From Candidatus Saccharimonadota bacterium (GTDB lineage Bacteria; Patescibacteriota; Saccharimonadia; Saccharimonadales; Saccharimonadaceae), in contig JAFRJE010000013.1 of the NCBI GenBank assembly GCA_017432425.1, forward strand, positions 1 to 35,245: 35,245 bases of DNA, read 5' to 3'. The position numbers and the translations under genes are program-made. Positions 14,011 to 22,731 of the stretch are shown here, one piece after another (the first letter of the stretch is position 1; every line of letters begins with the position of its first letter). Below the pieces are notes generated by a model. The model had not been told where the DNA came from, did no database searches, and saw nothing but the letters and a program-made list of their open reading frames with translations.

Positions 14011-15250
14011 GACGTTTTTTCTCTTTCAGGGCGGTCAAAATTTCTTGTTTTAATTTAGCTTTAAAATGTTTTTCGGAAAAGGGAAGAGCGGAATTTTTGA
14101 CTTTTTCTTCGGGGAACTTTAGGGTTCTAAATTTTTTTAGAGCGAGGCGGAGGGAATTAACGGATTGTTTCCCGAAAAGAACGCCGTTTTCGCCGTCAAT
14201 AACATAATCGACGGCGCCGCCTTTACCGTAAGCGATAACGGGACAGCCGGCAGCAAGCGCTTCGACAGGGGCAATTCCGAACGGTTCGAGAGAGGGGAAA
14301 ATAAAACCCTCGGCCGATTCAAGATATTTTTTTAGAGATTTTTGATCCATTAGGGGCAAGAATTTAATCAGACGCGATTTTTTTGCGAGTTTTTTTAGCT
14401 TTTTCGTTTCGGGTCCCTCGCCGATAATCGTTAAGGGGAGATTGAGCGAGAGACAGGCTTCAATCGCGAGGTCGAGGCGTTTCCAAGTAACATGGCGCGA
14501 GGTCGTTACAAAACCATAACGTTCGCTTGGCTTCACGAGAGACTTCACGGAGGATTCTACAGAGGAGATTTGACTTTTTTCGGTTTTTATTTTATTTTTT
14601 TCTTTTTTCAGCCCTTGATTTTTTTTCGATTTTATTTCGTTTTGTTCGGGGATTTTGGTTGTGGATAATTCCCTCTTCAGGAAGTTTTCCACAGCTACTG
14701 GTGGAAAAATGATGGTTGATTCCCTATTGTAGTATTTTTTAATCTGTTCGGCAGAATAGGTTGAGATTGTAATGAACTCGTCGGGGCGTTTAGCAGCTTT
14801 ATAATCGGCGGATTTTAGGGGCTTAATGAGAATTTTTAAGAAAAAGCGAGCGAGTGGATCGAGAAAGCCGAAGCCAGGGTTTTTAAGATAATCGTCGTAC
14901 ATTCCCCAATAATATTGAGTTGGGACGTGGCAATAGCAGAGATGGACTGCGTTTCCCTGTTTGATTGACTTTGCCTCGGCGCCGGTTACGGAAATAATTA
15001 AATCGTAATCTTTTAGATTAAGATGCGAAAAATAACCTTGACGAAGCGGACCAAGGAAACGACGAAAGCCGCACGGAAAAATCTGGAGCCAGCCGACACG
15101 GACGTCGCGATCCTTAAACCAGTCAATTTTCTTTGGATTGTACTGGGAAGTATAAATCGGGGCGGTTGGGAACATATCGCTAATTGTTTTTAGGACGCGT
15201 TCAGCGCCGCCGACGTTAGTCAGCCAGTCGCAAACTAAGGCGACTTTCAT
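13997..15250 (-). CDS. Glycosyltransferase family 4 (GT-B fold)
   Basis: 417 aa. The N-terminal acceptor domain has the CDWLTNVGGAERVL motif (7-20). The C-terminal nucleotide-sugar domain has SRHVTWKRLDLAIEA (251-265) and the E-x7-E element EPFGIAPVEA (322-331). Between the domains lies an insert (about 194-243) rich in Lys, Gln and Ser, not typical of the family, which looks like a flexible linker. It probably adds a sugar to the lipid-linked primer on the cytoplasmic face. Its ATG shares one base with the stop of the priming transferase (TAATG). Donor and acceptor sugars unknown. Confidence 0.88.
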   Translation of the reverse strand: MKVALVCDWLTNVGGAERVLKTISDMFPTAPIYTSQYNPKKIDWFKDRDVRVGWLQIFPCGFRRFLGPLRQGYFSHLNLKDYDLIISVTGAEAKSIKQGNAVHLCYCHVPTQYYWGMYDDYLKNPGFGFLDPLARFFLKILIKPLKSADYKAAKRPDEFITISTYSAEQIKKYYNRESTIIFPPVAVENFLKRELSTTKIPEQNEIKSKKNQGLKKEKNKIKTEKSQISSVESSVKSLVKPSERYGFVTTSRHVTWKRLDLAIEACLSLNLPLTIIGEGPETKKLKKLAKKSRLIKFLPLMDQKSLKKYLESAEGFIFPSLEPFGIAPVEALAAGCPVIAYGKGGAVDYVIDGENGVLFGKQSVNSLRLALKKFRTLKFPEEKVKNSALPFSEKHFKAKLKQEILTALKEKKRHETN

Positions 15251-16677
15251 TATTTTGCGCCTTTAAACTTTAAAACGACGACGATGGTTCGGAAGAGGAT
15301 TTGGAGGTCGAGGAGAAGCGACCAGTTGCGGATATAATAAATATCGAGGGCACGGCGCTCTTCAAAAGAAATGTCGCGACGACCGGAAACTTGGGCAAGA
15401 CCAGTCAGACCGGATTTTACGGAAAGGAGGAGCGAACGGTCGCCGTAAGTTCGGAGTTCGCCGGGGACGAGGGCGCGAGGCCCGACAAGGGAGATGTCGC
15501 CTTTAACAACGTTAAAGAGCTGGGGGAGTTCGTCGAGGGAGGTTTTTCTAATAAACTTTCCGATTTTCGTGATACGGGGGTCGGATTTTAGATAGTCGCC
15601 GTTTTTTCGGTATTGTTTTATTAGTTCAGGCTTCCCCATTTTCTTAAAGGCCTCCTCGGGAGACATACCAGAATATTCGGCTTTCATGGAACGGAATTTA
15701 TAAATCTTGAACTTGCGGTTGTATTGGGAAAGGCGGTCTTCGGAATAGACGGCGGGATTTTTAAGGTCGGAGAATTTAATAATGAGCCAGAGAATCAACA
15801 TCGGGATTAGGGCGAGGAGAAGAATCAAGCCGCCGAGGAATAAATCAAAGAAGCGTTTAACGACGCTCATGCCGCCGTTGAGCGGAGTTGCATTGACGCG
15901 AATGACGGGGGTGTTGCCGATTAGTTCAACGTCGCCGATTTGGGACGAAAGCGCGGCTTCGGAGGGGACAAAATAATAGAGGAGATGGCGCTCGATTGAC
16001 ATTTTATAAACATATTCAGTTTGGCGTTCGTCGGTCAGGAAAATTACGTCGGGTTTAAGTTTTTTAACCGCTTCTTTAACGGAAGAGTATTGGCGTTTAT
16101 AGAGGTCTTTTGGGATGTATTTTTTCGAGGCAACAACGCCGGCTAAATTATAGCCGGATTCTGGAAAAGAAGAAATATAGTCGGAGAGAAAATCGGTATT
16201 TTTATTGTTCCCTACAACGATTGCGCGAAGCCCGCCGCGAGAGGCGAGAAAAATACGTTTACGGACAAAGCGGATTAGGTTTCGGATTAGGATTAAGAAG
16301 ACGAAGCAGAGCCCAGCAGAATAGACTGCGATAATACGGACTGGGAAAAGATTTCCGCGACCGAAAAAGTCGAAAGTTATAATGAACATGGTTCCGATAA
16401 CTGAAGCGAGGAGCAGACGGCAGGCTTCGTTTGTTCGCGCGCGACGAGCAATAAAGAAAGTTTTTTTATAAAGTCCGAGCGAGGCGAGGATTAGAATCCA
16501 ACCTGGGACGAGAAGAAAAATAGATTTAATAAAATCGACGATTTCCGACTCGAAAAAATAGGGACGCGGGTCGATATGAGTGCGAAAAAAATAGGCAAAA
16601 GAAAAGGCAAGAATAATCGCAAGGGCGTCGCCAAGAATTAAAAATAGGCGAAATAGGGAGGCAGAGTCTTTTTTCAT
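15250..16677 (-). CDS. Polyprenyl-phosphate sugar-1-phosphate transferase (priming enzyme, WbaP-like)
   Basis: 475 aa. An N-terminal module has four membrane spans (about 10-32, 52-70, 85-103, 113-133). A Rossmann-like CoA-binding_3-type region follows (about 150-235), then a reentrant hydrophobic segment (about 278-302) and the catalytic bacterial sugar transferase domain. Motifs: KFRSM (327-331), TSLDELPQLFNV (379-390), GDISLVGPRA (393-402) and SGLTGLAQVSGR (422-433). It would move a sugar phosphate from a UDP-sugar to undecaprenyl phosphate, the first membrane step of polymer synthesis. First gene of a three-gene unit with GT4 and the ligase-like gene. Leaderless start in a palindromic divergent promoter shared with galE. 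The sugar is not determinable. Confidence 0.9.
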   Translation of the reverse strand: MKKDSASLFRLFLILGDALAIILAFSFAYFFRTHIDPRPYFFESEIVDFIKSIFLLVPGWILILASLGLYKKTFFIARRARTNEACRLLLASVIGTMFIITFDFFGRGNLFPVRIIAVYSAGLCFVFLILIRNLIRFVRKRIFLASRGGLRAIVVGNNKNTDFLSDYISSFPESGYNLAGVVASKKYIPKDLYKRQYSSVKEAVKKLKPDVIFLTDERQTEYVYKMSIERHLLYYFVPSEAALSSQIGDVELIGNTPVIRVNATPLNGGMSVVKRFFDLFLGGLILLLALIPMLILWLIIKFSDLKNPAVYSEDRLSQYNRKFKIYKFRSMKAEYSGMSPEEAFKKMGKPELIKQYRKNGDYLKSDPRITKIGKFIRKTSLDELPQLFNVVKGDISLVGPRALVPGELRTYGDRSLLLSVKSGLTGLAQVSGRRDISFEERRALDIYYIRNWSLLLDLQILFRTIVVVLKFKGAK

Positions 16678-16695
16678 ATATAATATATATTATAT
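16678..16695. promoter_or_regulatory. Palindromic divergent promoter between the priming transferase gene and galE
   Basis: A perfect 18-bp A/T palindrome holds TATAAT on the plus strand (16679-16684) and on the minus strand (16689-16694). The minus-strand box lies 11 nt before the ATG at 16677. On the plus strand the galE leader is about 30 nt and carries a full AAGGAGGAG SD (16709-16717). The -35 regions are weak in both directions. Confidence 0.6.
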
Positions 16696-16721
16696 CATAT
16701 AAACAGTTAAGGAGGAGCAGA

Positions 16722-17720
16722 ATGAAGAGGGTGCTTGTTACGGGAGGGACTGGATATATTGGGTCGCACACGGCAGTTGAACTGATCCGGGCGGGGTACG
16801 AAGTTTTGATTTTGGACAATTTGTTTAATTCGAAGATTACGGTTCTAGACAAAATTGAGAAAATTACCGGAGTTCGACCGAAGTTTTTTAAAGTTGACTT
16901 AAAAAATTATATGGAGACGGAAAAAGTTTTCGCGGAGAATGAAATTGATTCGGTTATTCATTTCGCAGGACTAAAGGCGGTCGGAGAGTCGGTCGAAAAA
17001 CCGCTGGATTATTATGAGAATAATATTGGCGGAACGGTTAATTTATTAAAAGCGATGATCGAGACCCAAGTTTTTGAGCTAGTTTTTTCTTCGTCGGCGG
17101 CGGTTTATGGAGAGCAGGCTACGCCGGTTTATAACGAAGAAATGGCGACTGGAGTTAATATTTCTAGCCCGTACGGTTGGACGAAGGCAATGATTGAGCA
17201 GATTATTAAAGATACCGCGAAAGCAAATCCACAATTCAAGGCAACAATTTTAAGGTATTTTAATCCGATTGGAGCAGATAAATCAGGGCTAATCGGCGAA
17301 GATCCGAACGGGAGACCGAATAATTTAATGCCAATCGTGATGAAAGTCTATCGAGGAGAAATTCCAGAACTAGTGATTTATGGCGACGATTATCCGACCG
17401 AGGACGGAAGTTGCGTTCGAGATTATATTCACGTTACCGACCTTTCAAAAGGGCATTTAAGGGCTTTAGAAAAAATCAAAGAGGGGGTTTCGGTTTATAA
17501 TTTAGGTAGCGGAAAAGGGACGTCGGTTTTTCAGATTATCCAGGCTTTTGAGGAAATTTCGGGAAAAGAATTGCCGAAAAAAGTTGGCACGAGGAGAGCG
17601 GGAGACCTTCCGGAGTTTTATGCTGACCCAAGTTTAGCGGAGCGAGAGTTGGGCTGGAAAGCGAAGCTGGGAGTTAAAGACGCGATTTTGGATACGCTGA
17701 GGTATTTGGAGAATCTTTAG
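16722..17720 (+). CDS. galE: UDP-glucose 4-epimerase
   Basis: 332 aa, extended SDR of normal GalE length. The NAD-binding motif is GGTGYIG (8-14), the catalytic Ser lies in FSSSAAVYG (122-130), and Tyr151/Lys155 sit in SSPYGWTKA. PIGADKSGLIGEDPNG and GDDYPTEDGSCVRDYIHV are GalE-type C-terminal motifs. It interconverts UDP-glucose and UDP-galactose (or the N-acetyl forms) in the cytoplasm, supplying a sugar for the polysaccharide locus. First gene of a plus-strand unit with the ABC exporter, with a strong SD. Preference for Glc versus GlcNAc cannot be read with confidence. Confidence 0.93.
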   Translation: MKRVLVTGGTGYIGSHTAVELIRAGYEVLILDNLFNSKITVLDKIEKITGVRPKFFKVDLKNYMETEKVFAENEIDSVIHFAGLKAVGESVEKPLDYYENNIGGTVNLLKAMIETQVFELVFSSSAAVYGEQATPVYNEEMATGVNISSPYGWTKAMIEQIIKDTAKANPQFKATILRYFNPIGADKSGLIGEDPNGRPNNLMPIVMKVYRGEIPELVIYGDDYPTEDGSCVRDYIHVTDLSKGHLRALEKIKEGVSVYNLGSGKGTSVFQIIQAFEEISGKELPKKVGTRRAGDLPEFYADPSLAERELGWKAKLGVKDAILDTLRYLENL

Positions 17721-17745
17721 AAATTATGGTAAAATAGGAGGAGCT

Positions 17746-18558
17746 ATGAAGATTCCGAATGTTTTGTATAGAAATAATCGCATTCTCTTAAAAGAACTGA
17801 CGAAGACAGATTTTAAATTAAGGTATCAGGGATCGGTTTTGGGATATCTTTGGGCGCTTTTGAGACCGTTGATGATGTTTGCGATTTTATACGTCGTATT
17901 CGCGAAACTTTTAAGGCTCGGCGGGGACATTCCACATTATCCGGTTTATCTTTTGACCGGAACGACGCTGTGGAGTTTCTTTACAGAATGTACTGGCCAA
18001 GGAATTCAGGCGATTGTTCAAAGGGGAGATTTGCTTAGAAAGATTAGTTTTCCAAAGTATATTGTTGTAGTTTCTACAACATTTACTGCTTTGATTAACT
18101 TGGCGATTAACCTCGTAGTGGTAGTGATTTTTGCGCTGATTAACGGAGTCGAACCTAGCCTGTCGTGGCTTTTAGTTCCCCTCTCGATTTTAGAGTTATA
18201 CGCTTTATCGCTGGGGATTTCCTTTTTGCTGGGGGCGATTAATGTTAAATATCGAGATGTCGTGTCGATTTGGGACGTTCTGATTCAGGCTTTGTTTTAT
18301 GCGGTACCAATTATTTATCCAATTGCGATGGTCGCGAATTCGAGCGGACTAGCGGCGAAAGTGATTTTATTGAACCCAATTGCGCAAGCGATTCAAGACG
18401 TTCGTTATAATTTGATTACGACAGAGACAATTACGACGTGGAGTTATTTAGAGAATCCAGTATTGAAAGTTTTGCCAATTATTTTAGTGGTTGTTTTATT
18501 GACCGTCGCGGCGTTATATTTTAGAAGAAAGTCGAAATTTTTTGCGGAGGAAGTTTAG
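17746..18558 (+). CDS. wzm: ABC-2 type polysaccharide export permease (Wzm/RgpC/TagG-like)
   Basis: 270 aa, six membrane spans. The signature start is FKLRYQGSVLGYLWALLRPLMMF (about 23-45), and the family motif SFLLGAINVKYRDV (about 159-172) is followed by a YAVPIIYPI region. It forms the channel of an ABC exporter for lipid-linked polysaccharide with the ATPase encoded directly downstream. It follows galE by 25 nt with a GGAGGAG SD. The family includes O-antigen, teichoic acid and rhamnan exporters; with the rhamnose genes here a rhamnan-like substrate is plausible. Confidence 0.92.
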   Translation: MKIPNVLYRNNRILLKELTKTDFKLRYQGSVLGYLWALLRPLMMFAILYVVFAKLLRLGGDIPHYPVYLLTGTTLWSFFTECTGQGIQAIVQRGDLLRKISFPKYIVVVSTTFTALINLAINLVVVVIFALINGVEPSLSWLLVPLSILELYALSLGISFLLGAINVKYRDVVSIWDVLIQALFYAVPIIYPIAMVANSSGLAAKVILLNPIAQAIQDVRYNLITTETITTWSYLENPVLKVLPIILVVVLLTVAALYFRRKSKFFAEEV

Positions 18559-19332
18559 ATGAAAAGGAAAATCGGGACAAGGCGAGAAGTTAGAACTGAG
18601 AGCGAGTACGCTATTGAGGTTGAACATTTGTCGAAGAGTTTTATTTTGCCGACGGAGAGGGCGTGGGGACTAAAACAGGCAATTTTTAATCGCTTAAGGG
18701 GGGTTAAGGGATATAGAGAACAGAGGGTATTAAACAATATTAGTTTTAATATACGGAAAGGGGAGTTCGTTGGAATTGTTGGGCGAAACGGAAGCGGAAA
18801 ATCGACGCTTTTGAAGATTCTCGCGGGGATTTATTATCCGGAAAAGGGCGAAGTTACTATTAACGGGAGTTTAGTTCCCTTTATTGAGCTTGGGGTCGGG
18901 TTTAATCCGGAGTTGACGGGGAGAGAAAATGTTTATTTAAACGGGGCGCTACTCGGATTTTCGAACAAAGAAATGGATGAGATGTATGAGGAGATTTGGA
19001 AATTTGCGGAGCTAGAACAATTCCAAGACCAGAAATTGAAAAATTATTCGAGCGGAATGCAGGTTCGGCTTGCGTTTTCGATTGCGATTAGGGCGCGAGG
19101 AGATATTTTAATTTTAGACGAAGTGTTGGCGGTTGGAGACGCGGCGTTCCAGCAAAAATGTAACGATTATTTCGCGAGCCTAAAAGGTAACCAGACGGTA
19201 ATTTTAGTTACGCATTCAATGGAAAACGTAAGAAAGTTTTGCGACCGAGCAATAATGATTGAGGGCGGAAAAATCGTTAAAGAGGGGGAGCCGGACGTAA
19301 TTGCTAAGGAATATATGAAGCTCTTTAGTTAG
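18559..19332 (+). CDS. wzt: ABC polysaccharide export ATPase (Wzt/RgpD/TagH-like)
   Basis: 257 aa. Walker A GRNGSGKST (75-83), signature YSSGMQ (163-168), Walker B DILILDE (182-188), H-loop His219. The stretch LVPFIELGVGFNPELTGREN (105-124) is typical of polysaccharide exporters. It powers the permease encoded immediately upstream: the ATG follows that stop with no gap and the SD lies inside the permease gene. It lacks the C-terminal carbohydrate-binding domain of long Wzt proteins (over 400 aa), so substrate choice probably depends on other features. Its end overlaps the convergent rmlD end by 8 bp. Confidence 0.93.
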   Translation: MKRKIGTRREVRTESEYAIEVEHLSKSFILPTERAWGLKQAIFNRLRGVKGYREQRVLNNISFNIRKGEFVGIVGRNGSGKSTLLKILAGIYYPEKGEVTINGSLVPFIELGVGFNPELTGRENVYLNGALLGFSNKEMDEMYEEIWKFAELEQFQDQKLKNYSSGMQVRLAFSIAIRARGDILILDEVLAVGDAAFQQKCNDYFASLKGNQTVILVTHSMENVRKFCDRAIMIEGGKIVKEGEPDVIAKEYMKLFS

Positions 19333-20227
19333 AGTTTCGTTCAGCGAGATAACGGGAGAGAGCGTCTTTCCAATCTGGAAGCGACACAAAGCCGTTTTTT
19401 TCTAATTTAGACTTGTCGAGGCGAGAATTCGACGGACGTTTCGCGACGGTTTTTCCAGCAATTTTTTCGTATTCTAGGGTCGAAACAGGAATAACTTTTG
19501 AGTCGACTTTAGCCTGACGAAAGATTTCTTTCGTAAAATCAGCCCAAGAAATATAACCGCCGGAGTTAGTCGCATGATAAAAGCCGTATTTTTCGGTTTC
19601 GAGCATATCGACAAGGAGACGGGCGAGATCAGGACAGTAGGTTGGAGTTCCGATTTGGTCGTCGACAACACGAACTTCGGGATGTGTTTCGCCTACGCGA
19701 AGCATAGTGTCAACAAAATTTTTACCGTTTTTGCCAAAAACCCAAGCAATGCGGACAATAAAATATTTTTCTAGAGTTTCCGAGACGGCAAGTTCGCCAC
19801 CAAGTTTGGTTTTGCCATAGAAATTCTGGGGGGCAAAATTTTTGTCGTCGGGTTGCCACGGAGTCGTTCCCTCTCCGTTGAAAACATAGTCGGTCGAAAT
19901 ATAAATCATTTTCGCGTCTAACTTTTTTGCCATTTCGGCGAGATTTTTAGTTCCCTCAACATTAACTTTTTCGACAATCGGACGAGCTTTTTCGTCTTCG
20001 GCGCCGTCAACATTAGTCCAGGCAGCACAATGAACAATTACGTTGGGAGAAATTTCAGTTAAAACTTTCTCGACATTTTCTTTATCGGTTATATCGAGGG
20101 CGATAACTTCAAATTCATCACTATTCCCAGAACGATCGGAGCCGACGGCAGGAATTCCGCGTTTTTTTAATTCTAGCATTACGTCATGACCGAGCTGGCC
20201 AGAAACGCCAGTAACAAAAACCTTCAT
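19325..20227 (-). CDS. rmlD: dTDP-4-dehydrorhamnose reductase
   Basis: 300 aa, SDR fold of normal RmlD length. The NADPH-binding motif is GVSGQLG (7-13), STDYVF is at 111-116, Tyr137 and Lys141 are in FYGKTKLGGE, and RPSNSRLD is near the C-terminus. It performs the last step of dTDP-L-rhamnose synthesis. Last gene of the rmlACBD unit, 3 nt after rmlB. The C-terminus overlaps the convergent ABC ATPase gene by 8 bp. Confidence 0.94.
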   Translation of the reverse strand: MKVFVTGVSGQLGHDVMLELKKRGIPAVGSDRSGNSDEFEVIALDITDKENVEKVLTEISPNVIVHCAAWTNVDGAEDEKARPIVEKVNVEGTKNLAEMAKKLDAKMIYISTDYVFNGEGTTPWQPDDKNFAPQNFYGKTKLGGELAVSETLEKYFIVRIAWVFGKNGKNFVDTMLRVGETHPEVRVVDDQIGTPTYCPDLARLLVDMLETEKYGFYHATNSGGYISWADFTKEIFRQAKVDSKVIPVSTLEYEKIAGKTVAKRPSNSRLDKSKLEKNGFVSLPDWKDALSRYLAERNSN

Positions 20228-20230
20228 AAA

Positions 20231-21259
20231 TTAGTTTTCTCCATACATCTTAGAATAATAATTTTTATACTCGCCGGAAATAATTTCTTCCCACCACGAT
20301 TTATTATTTAGATACCAATCAATCGTTTTTTCGATTCCGTCGGCAAATTTTGTTTCTGGAAGCCAGCCGAGTTCGTCGTGAATTTTTGTCGGATCGATTG
20401 CGTAACGACGATCGTGTCCCTTTCGGTCTTCGACAAAGGTAATTAAAGATTCGGGTTTTTTAAGTTTTCCCAAAATCAATTTGACGATGTCGATGTTTGC
20501 CATTTCGTTATGACCGCCGACGTTATAGACTTCGCCAAGTTTATTGCTGTGGATAATGAGGTCGATTGCTTTACAGTGATCCTCGACGTAGAGCCAGTCA
20601 CGAACGTTTTTGCCGTCGCCATAGACAGGGAGAGGTTTGTCGTTGAGCGCGTTAATAATCATTAGAGGAATAAGTTTTTCCGGAAAATGGTATGGTCCGT
20701 AGTTGTTTGAGCAGCGAGAAATTGTTGCGGGGAAGTTAAAAGTTCGATAGTAAGCTAAAACGAGGAGGTCGGCGCCAGCTTTCGAGGCAGAATACGGCGA
20801 AGAAGCATGGACAGGGGTTTTTTCGGTAAAGAAAAGATCGGGACGGTCGAGCGGGAGGTCGCCATAAACTTCGTCGGTCGAAACTTGATGAAAACGAGGG
20901 ACGTTAAGCTCGCGGCAAACATCCATTAAGGTCTGGGTTCCGGAGATATTAGTCTTTACGAAAATGTCAGGATTTTTAATCGAGCGGTCGACGTGGGACT
21001 CGGCAGCGAAATTAACGACGATGTCTGGTTTTTCTTCTTCGAATAGGTTTTTAATTGCGTCGTAGTCGCAAATATTTAATTTTTCGAAACGGAAGTTTGG
21101 ATTTTCGAGAGCGGTCTTTAAGGTCGAAAGATTACCCGCGTAAGTTAAGCAGTCAACGCAAACAATACGATAATCCGGATATTTATTTAACATATAATAA
21201 ACAAAATTTGAGCCGATAAAGCCAGCGCCGCCGGTTACGACAATCGTTTTTTTAGTCAT
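20231..21259 (-). CDS. rmlB: dTDP-glucose 4,6-dehydratase
   Basis: 342 aa, extended SDR of normal RmlB length. GGAGFIG (10-16) binds NAD, STDEVYGD (127-134) carries the RmlB-type Thr-Asp-Glu set, and Tyr156/Lys160 lie in SPYSASKAG. RCSNNYGPYHFPEKLIPL is the family's hallmark stretch. It converts dTDP-glucose to dTDP-4-keto-6-deoxyglucose. Its ATG shares one base with the rmlC stop (TAATG) and has a good AAGGAGGG SD. Confidence 0.96.
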   Translation of the reverse strand: MTKKTIVVTGGAGFIGSNFVYYMLNKYPDYRIVCVDCLTYAGNLSTLKTALENPNFRFEKLNICDYDAIKNLFEEEKPDIVVNFAAESHVDRSIKNPDIFVKTNISGTQTLMDVCRELNVPRFHQVSTDEVYGDLPLDRPDLFFTEKTPVHASSPYSASKAGADLLVLAYYRTFNFPATISRCSNNYGPYHFPEKLIPLMIINALNDKPLPVYGDGKNVRDWLYVEDHCKAIDLIIHSNKLGEVYNVGGHNEMANIDIVKLILGKLKKPESLITFVEDRKGHDRRYAIDPTKIHDELGWLPETKFADGIEKTIDWYLNNKSWWEEIISGEYKNYYSKMYGEN

Positions 21260-21825
21260 TATATTCCCTCCTTGAATTTAAAGTTTAGGTTTTTTAGCGT
21301 AGGATGAATTTTGTCTTTTTCGCTTAGCTTTAGTTCGCAGTCAAGTTTTGGCCAAGAAATATTAACGGTCTCGTCCGAAAAAAGTAAGCCGCCTTCGTCT
21401 TCGGGATGATAAAAATCGTCGCATTTATAAGCAAACTCGGCAGTTTCTGAAACGACGAGAAAGCCATGCGCGAAACCGCGCGGGATTAAGAGTTGTTTTT
21501 TATTTTCACTCGAGAGAAGAACGCCGACGTATTTTCCAAAAGTTTCGGAATTTTCGCGAAGATCGACCGCGACGTCGTAAACTTCGCCTTTTAGAACGCG
21601 AACAAGTTTCGCCTGGGGGTAGGTTTTTTGGAAGTGGAGTCCGCGAAGAACGCCTTTAGTTGAGGAGGATTGGTTATCTTGGACAAAATTATAATTTAGA
21701 CCAGCTTCTTTAAAGTCTTTTTCGGAATAGGTTTCCATAAAATAGCCGCGGTTGTCGCCAAAAACTTTTGGAATGACGACAAAGACGTCTTTAATTTCGG
21801 TTTTTTCGAATGTAAAATTTCCCAT
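21259..21825 (-). CDS. rmlC: dTDP-4-dehydrorhamnose 3,5-epimerase
   Basis: 188 aa, cupin fold of normal RmlC length. RGLHFQ (61-66) contains the catalytic His64, PRGFAHGF is at 115-122, Tyr133 and Tyr139 lie in AYKCDDFYHPEDEGG, and SDETVNISWP (about 150-159) is the typical RmlC end motif. It epimerises the 4-keto sugar at C3 and C5 before reduction by RmlD. It starts 1 nt after the rmlA stop, so translation is coupled. Confidence 0.95.
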   Translation of the reverse strand: MGNFTFEKTEIKDVFVVIPKVFGDNRGYFMETYSEKDFKEAGLNYNFVQDNQSSSTKGVLRGLHFQKTYPQAKLVRVLKGEVYDVAVDLRENSETFGKYVGVLLSSENKKQLLIPRGFAHGFLVVSETAEFAYKCDDFYHPEDEGGLLFSDETVNISWPKLDCELKLSEKDKIHPTLKNLNFKFKEGI

Positions 21826-21826
21826 A

Positions 21827-22714
21827 TTAATCTTTTAGCTTTCCCTCGGCGACATTTTTGAGGTGGGCTCCGTAGCTTGACTTGCCGTATTTTTTGGCGG
21901 ATTCAAGAAGATCGTCTTTAGAAATCCAGTTGTTTTTATAGGCAATTTCTTCGGGGGCGGAGATTTGGATTCCCTGACGTTTTTGGATTACGCGGACGAA
22001 GTCGGAAGCGTCGGCAAGCGAATCCATTGTTCCAGTATCAAGCCAAGCAAAGCCGCGGCCGAGAAGCTGGACGTCGAGAGAATCGGATTTTAGATATTTT
22101 TCATTTAGAGTCGTAATTTCTAGCTCGCCGCGAGCGGATGGTTTAATTGTTTTGGCAAGTTCAGAAACACCTTTAGGATAAAAATAGAGTCCCGTAACGG
22201 CGTAGTTGGACTTTGGTTGGGTCGGTTTTTCTTCAATCGAAAGAGCTTTCCAATTTTTATCAAATTCAACAACACCAAAACGTTCGGGGTCATTAACGTA
22301 ATAGCCAAAAACGGTCGCGCGGGCATTGTCTTCGGCATTAGCGGCTGCTTCTTTTAGGGAGGTCGAGAAACCGTTACCATAGAAAATATTGTCGCCGAGA
22401 ACCATCGCGCAGGCGTCGTCGCCGATAAATTCCTCGCCGAGAATAAACGCTTGGGCAAGACCGTCAGGGGAAGGCTGGACCTTATAGAAAAGGTTTAGCC
22501 CAAATTGGGAACCGTCGCCAAGAAGACGTTGGAAATTGGGGAGGTCGTTTGGGGTCGAGATAATCAGAATATCACGAATGCCGGCGAGCATGAGCGTCGA
22601 AAGCGGATAATAAATCATTGGTTTATCATAAACCGGAAGCATTTGTTTTGAAGTTGCTAAAGTTAGAGGATAAAGGCGGGTTCCGGAACCGCCGGCTAAA
22701 ATTATTCCTTTCAT
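21827..22714 (-). CDS. rmlA: Glucose-1-phosphate thymidylyltransferase
   Basis: 295 aa, normal RmlA length. The nucleotidyltransferase motif is GGSGTRLYP (8-16), followed by [11 protein letters not shown] (23-33), LGDN with the metal-binding Asp108, and [19 protein letters not shown]. It makes dTDP-glucose from dTTP and glucose-1-phosphate, the entry step of the rhamnose pathway. First gene of rmlACBD. The SD is CGGAG and its promoter lies inside the end of the preceding glycosyltransferase gene. Confidence 0.96.
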   Translation of the reverse strand: MKGIILAGGSGTRLYPLTLATSKQMLPVYDKPMIYYPLSTLMLAGIRDILIISTPNDLPNFQRLLGDGSQFGLNLFYKVQPSPDGLAQAFILGEEFIGDDACAMVLGDNIFYGNGFSTSLKEAAANAEDNARATVFGYYVNDPERFGVVEFDKNWKALSIEEKPTQPKSNYAVTGLYFYPKGVSELAKTIKPSARGELEITTLNEKYLKSDSLDVQLLGRGFAWLDTGTMDSLADASDFVRVIQKRQGIQISAPEEIAYKNNWISKDDLLESAKKYGKSSYGAHLKNVAEGKLKD

Positions 22715-22731
22715 AAAAACTCCGTATTAGT

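Noticed and set aside
14660-14693. Two DnaA-box-like 9-mers (TTATCCACA on minus, TTTTCCACA on plus) 16 bp apart
   Set aside because: They lie inside the low-complexity insert of the GT4 coding sequence, with no AT-rich unwinding region or dnaA/dnaN nearby; probably coincidence.
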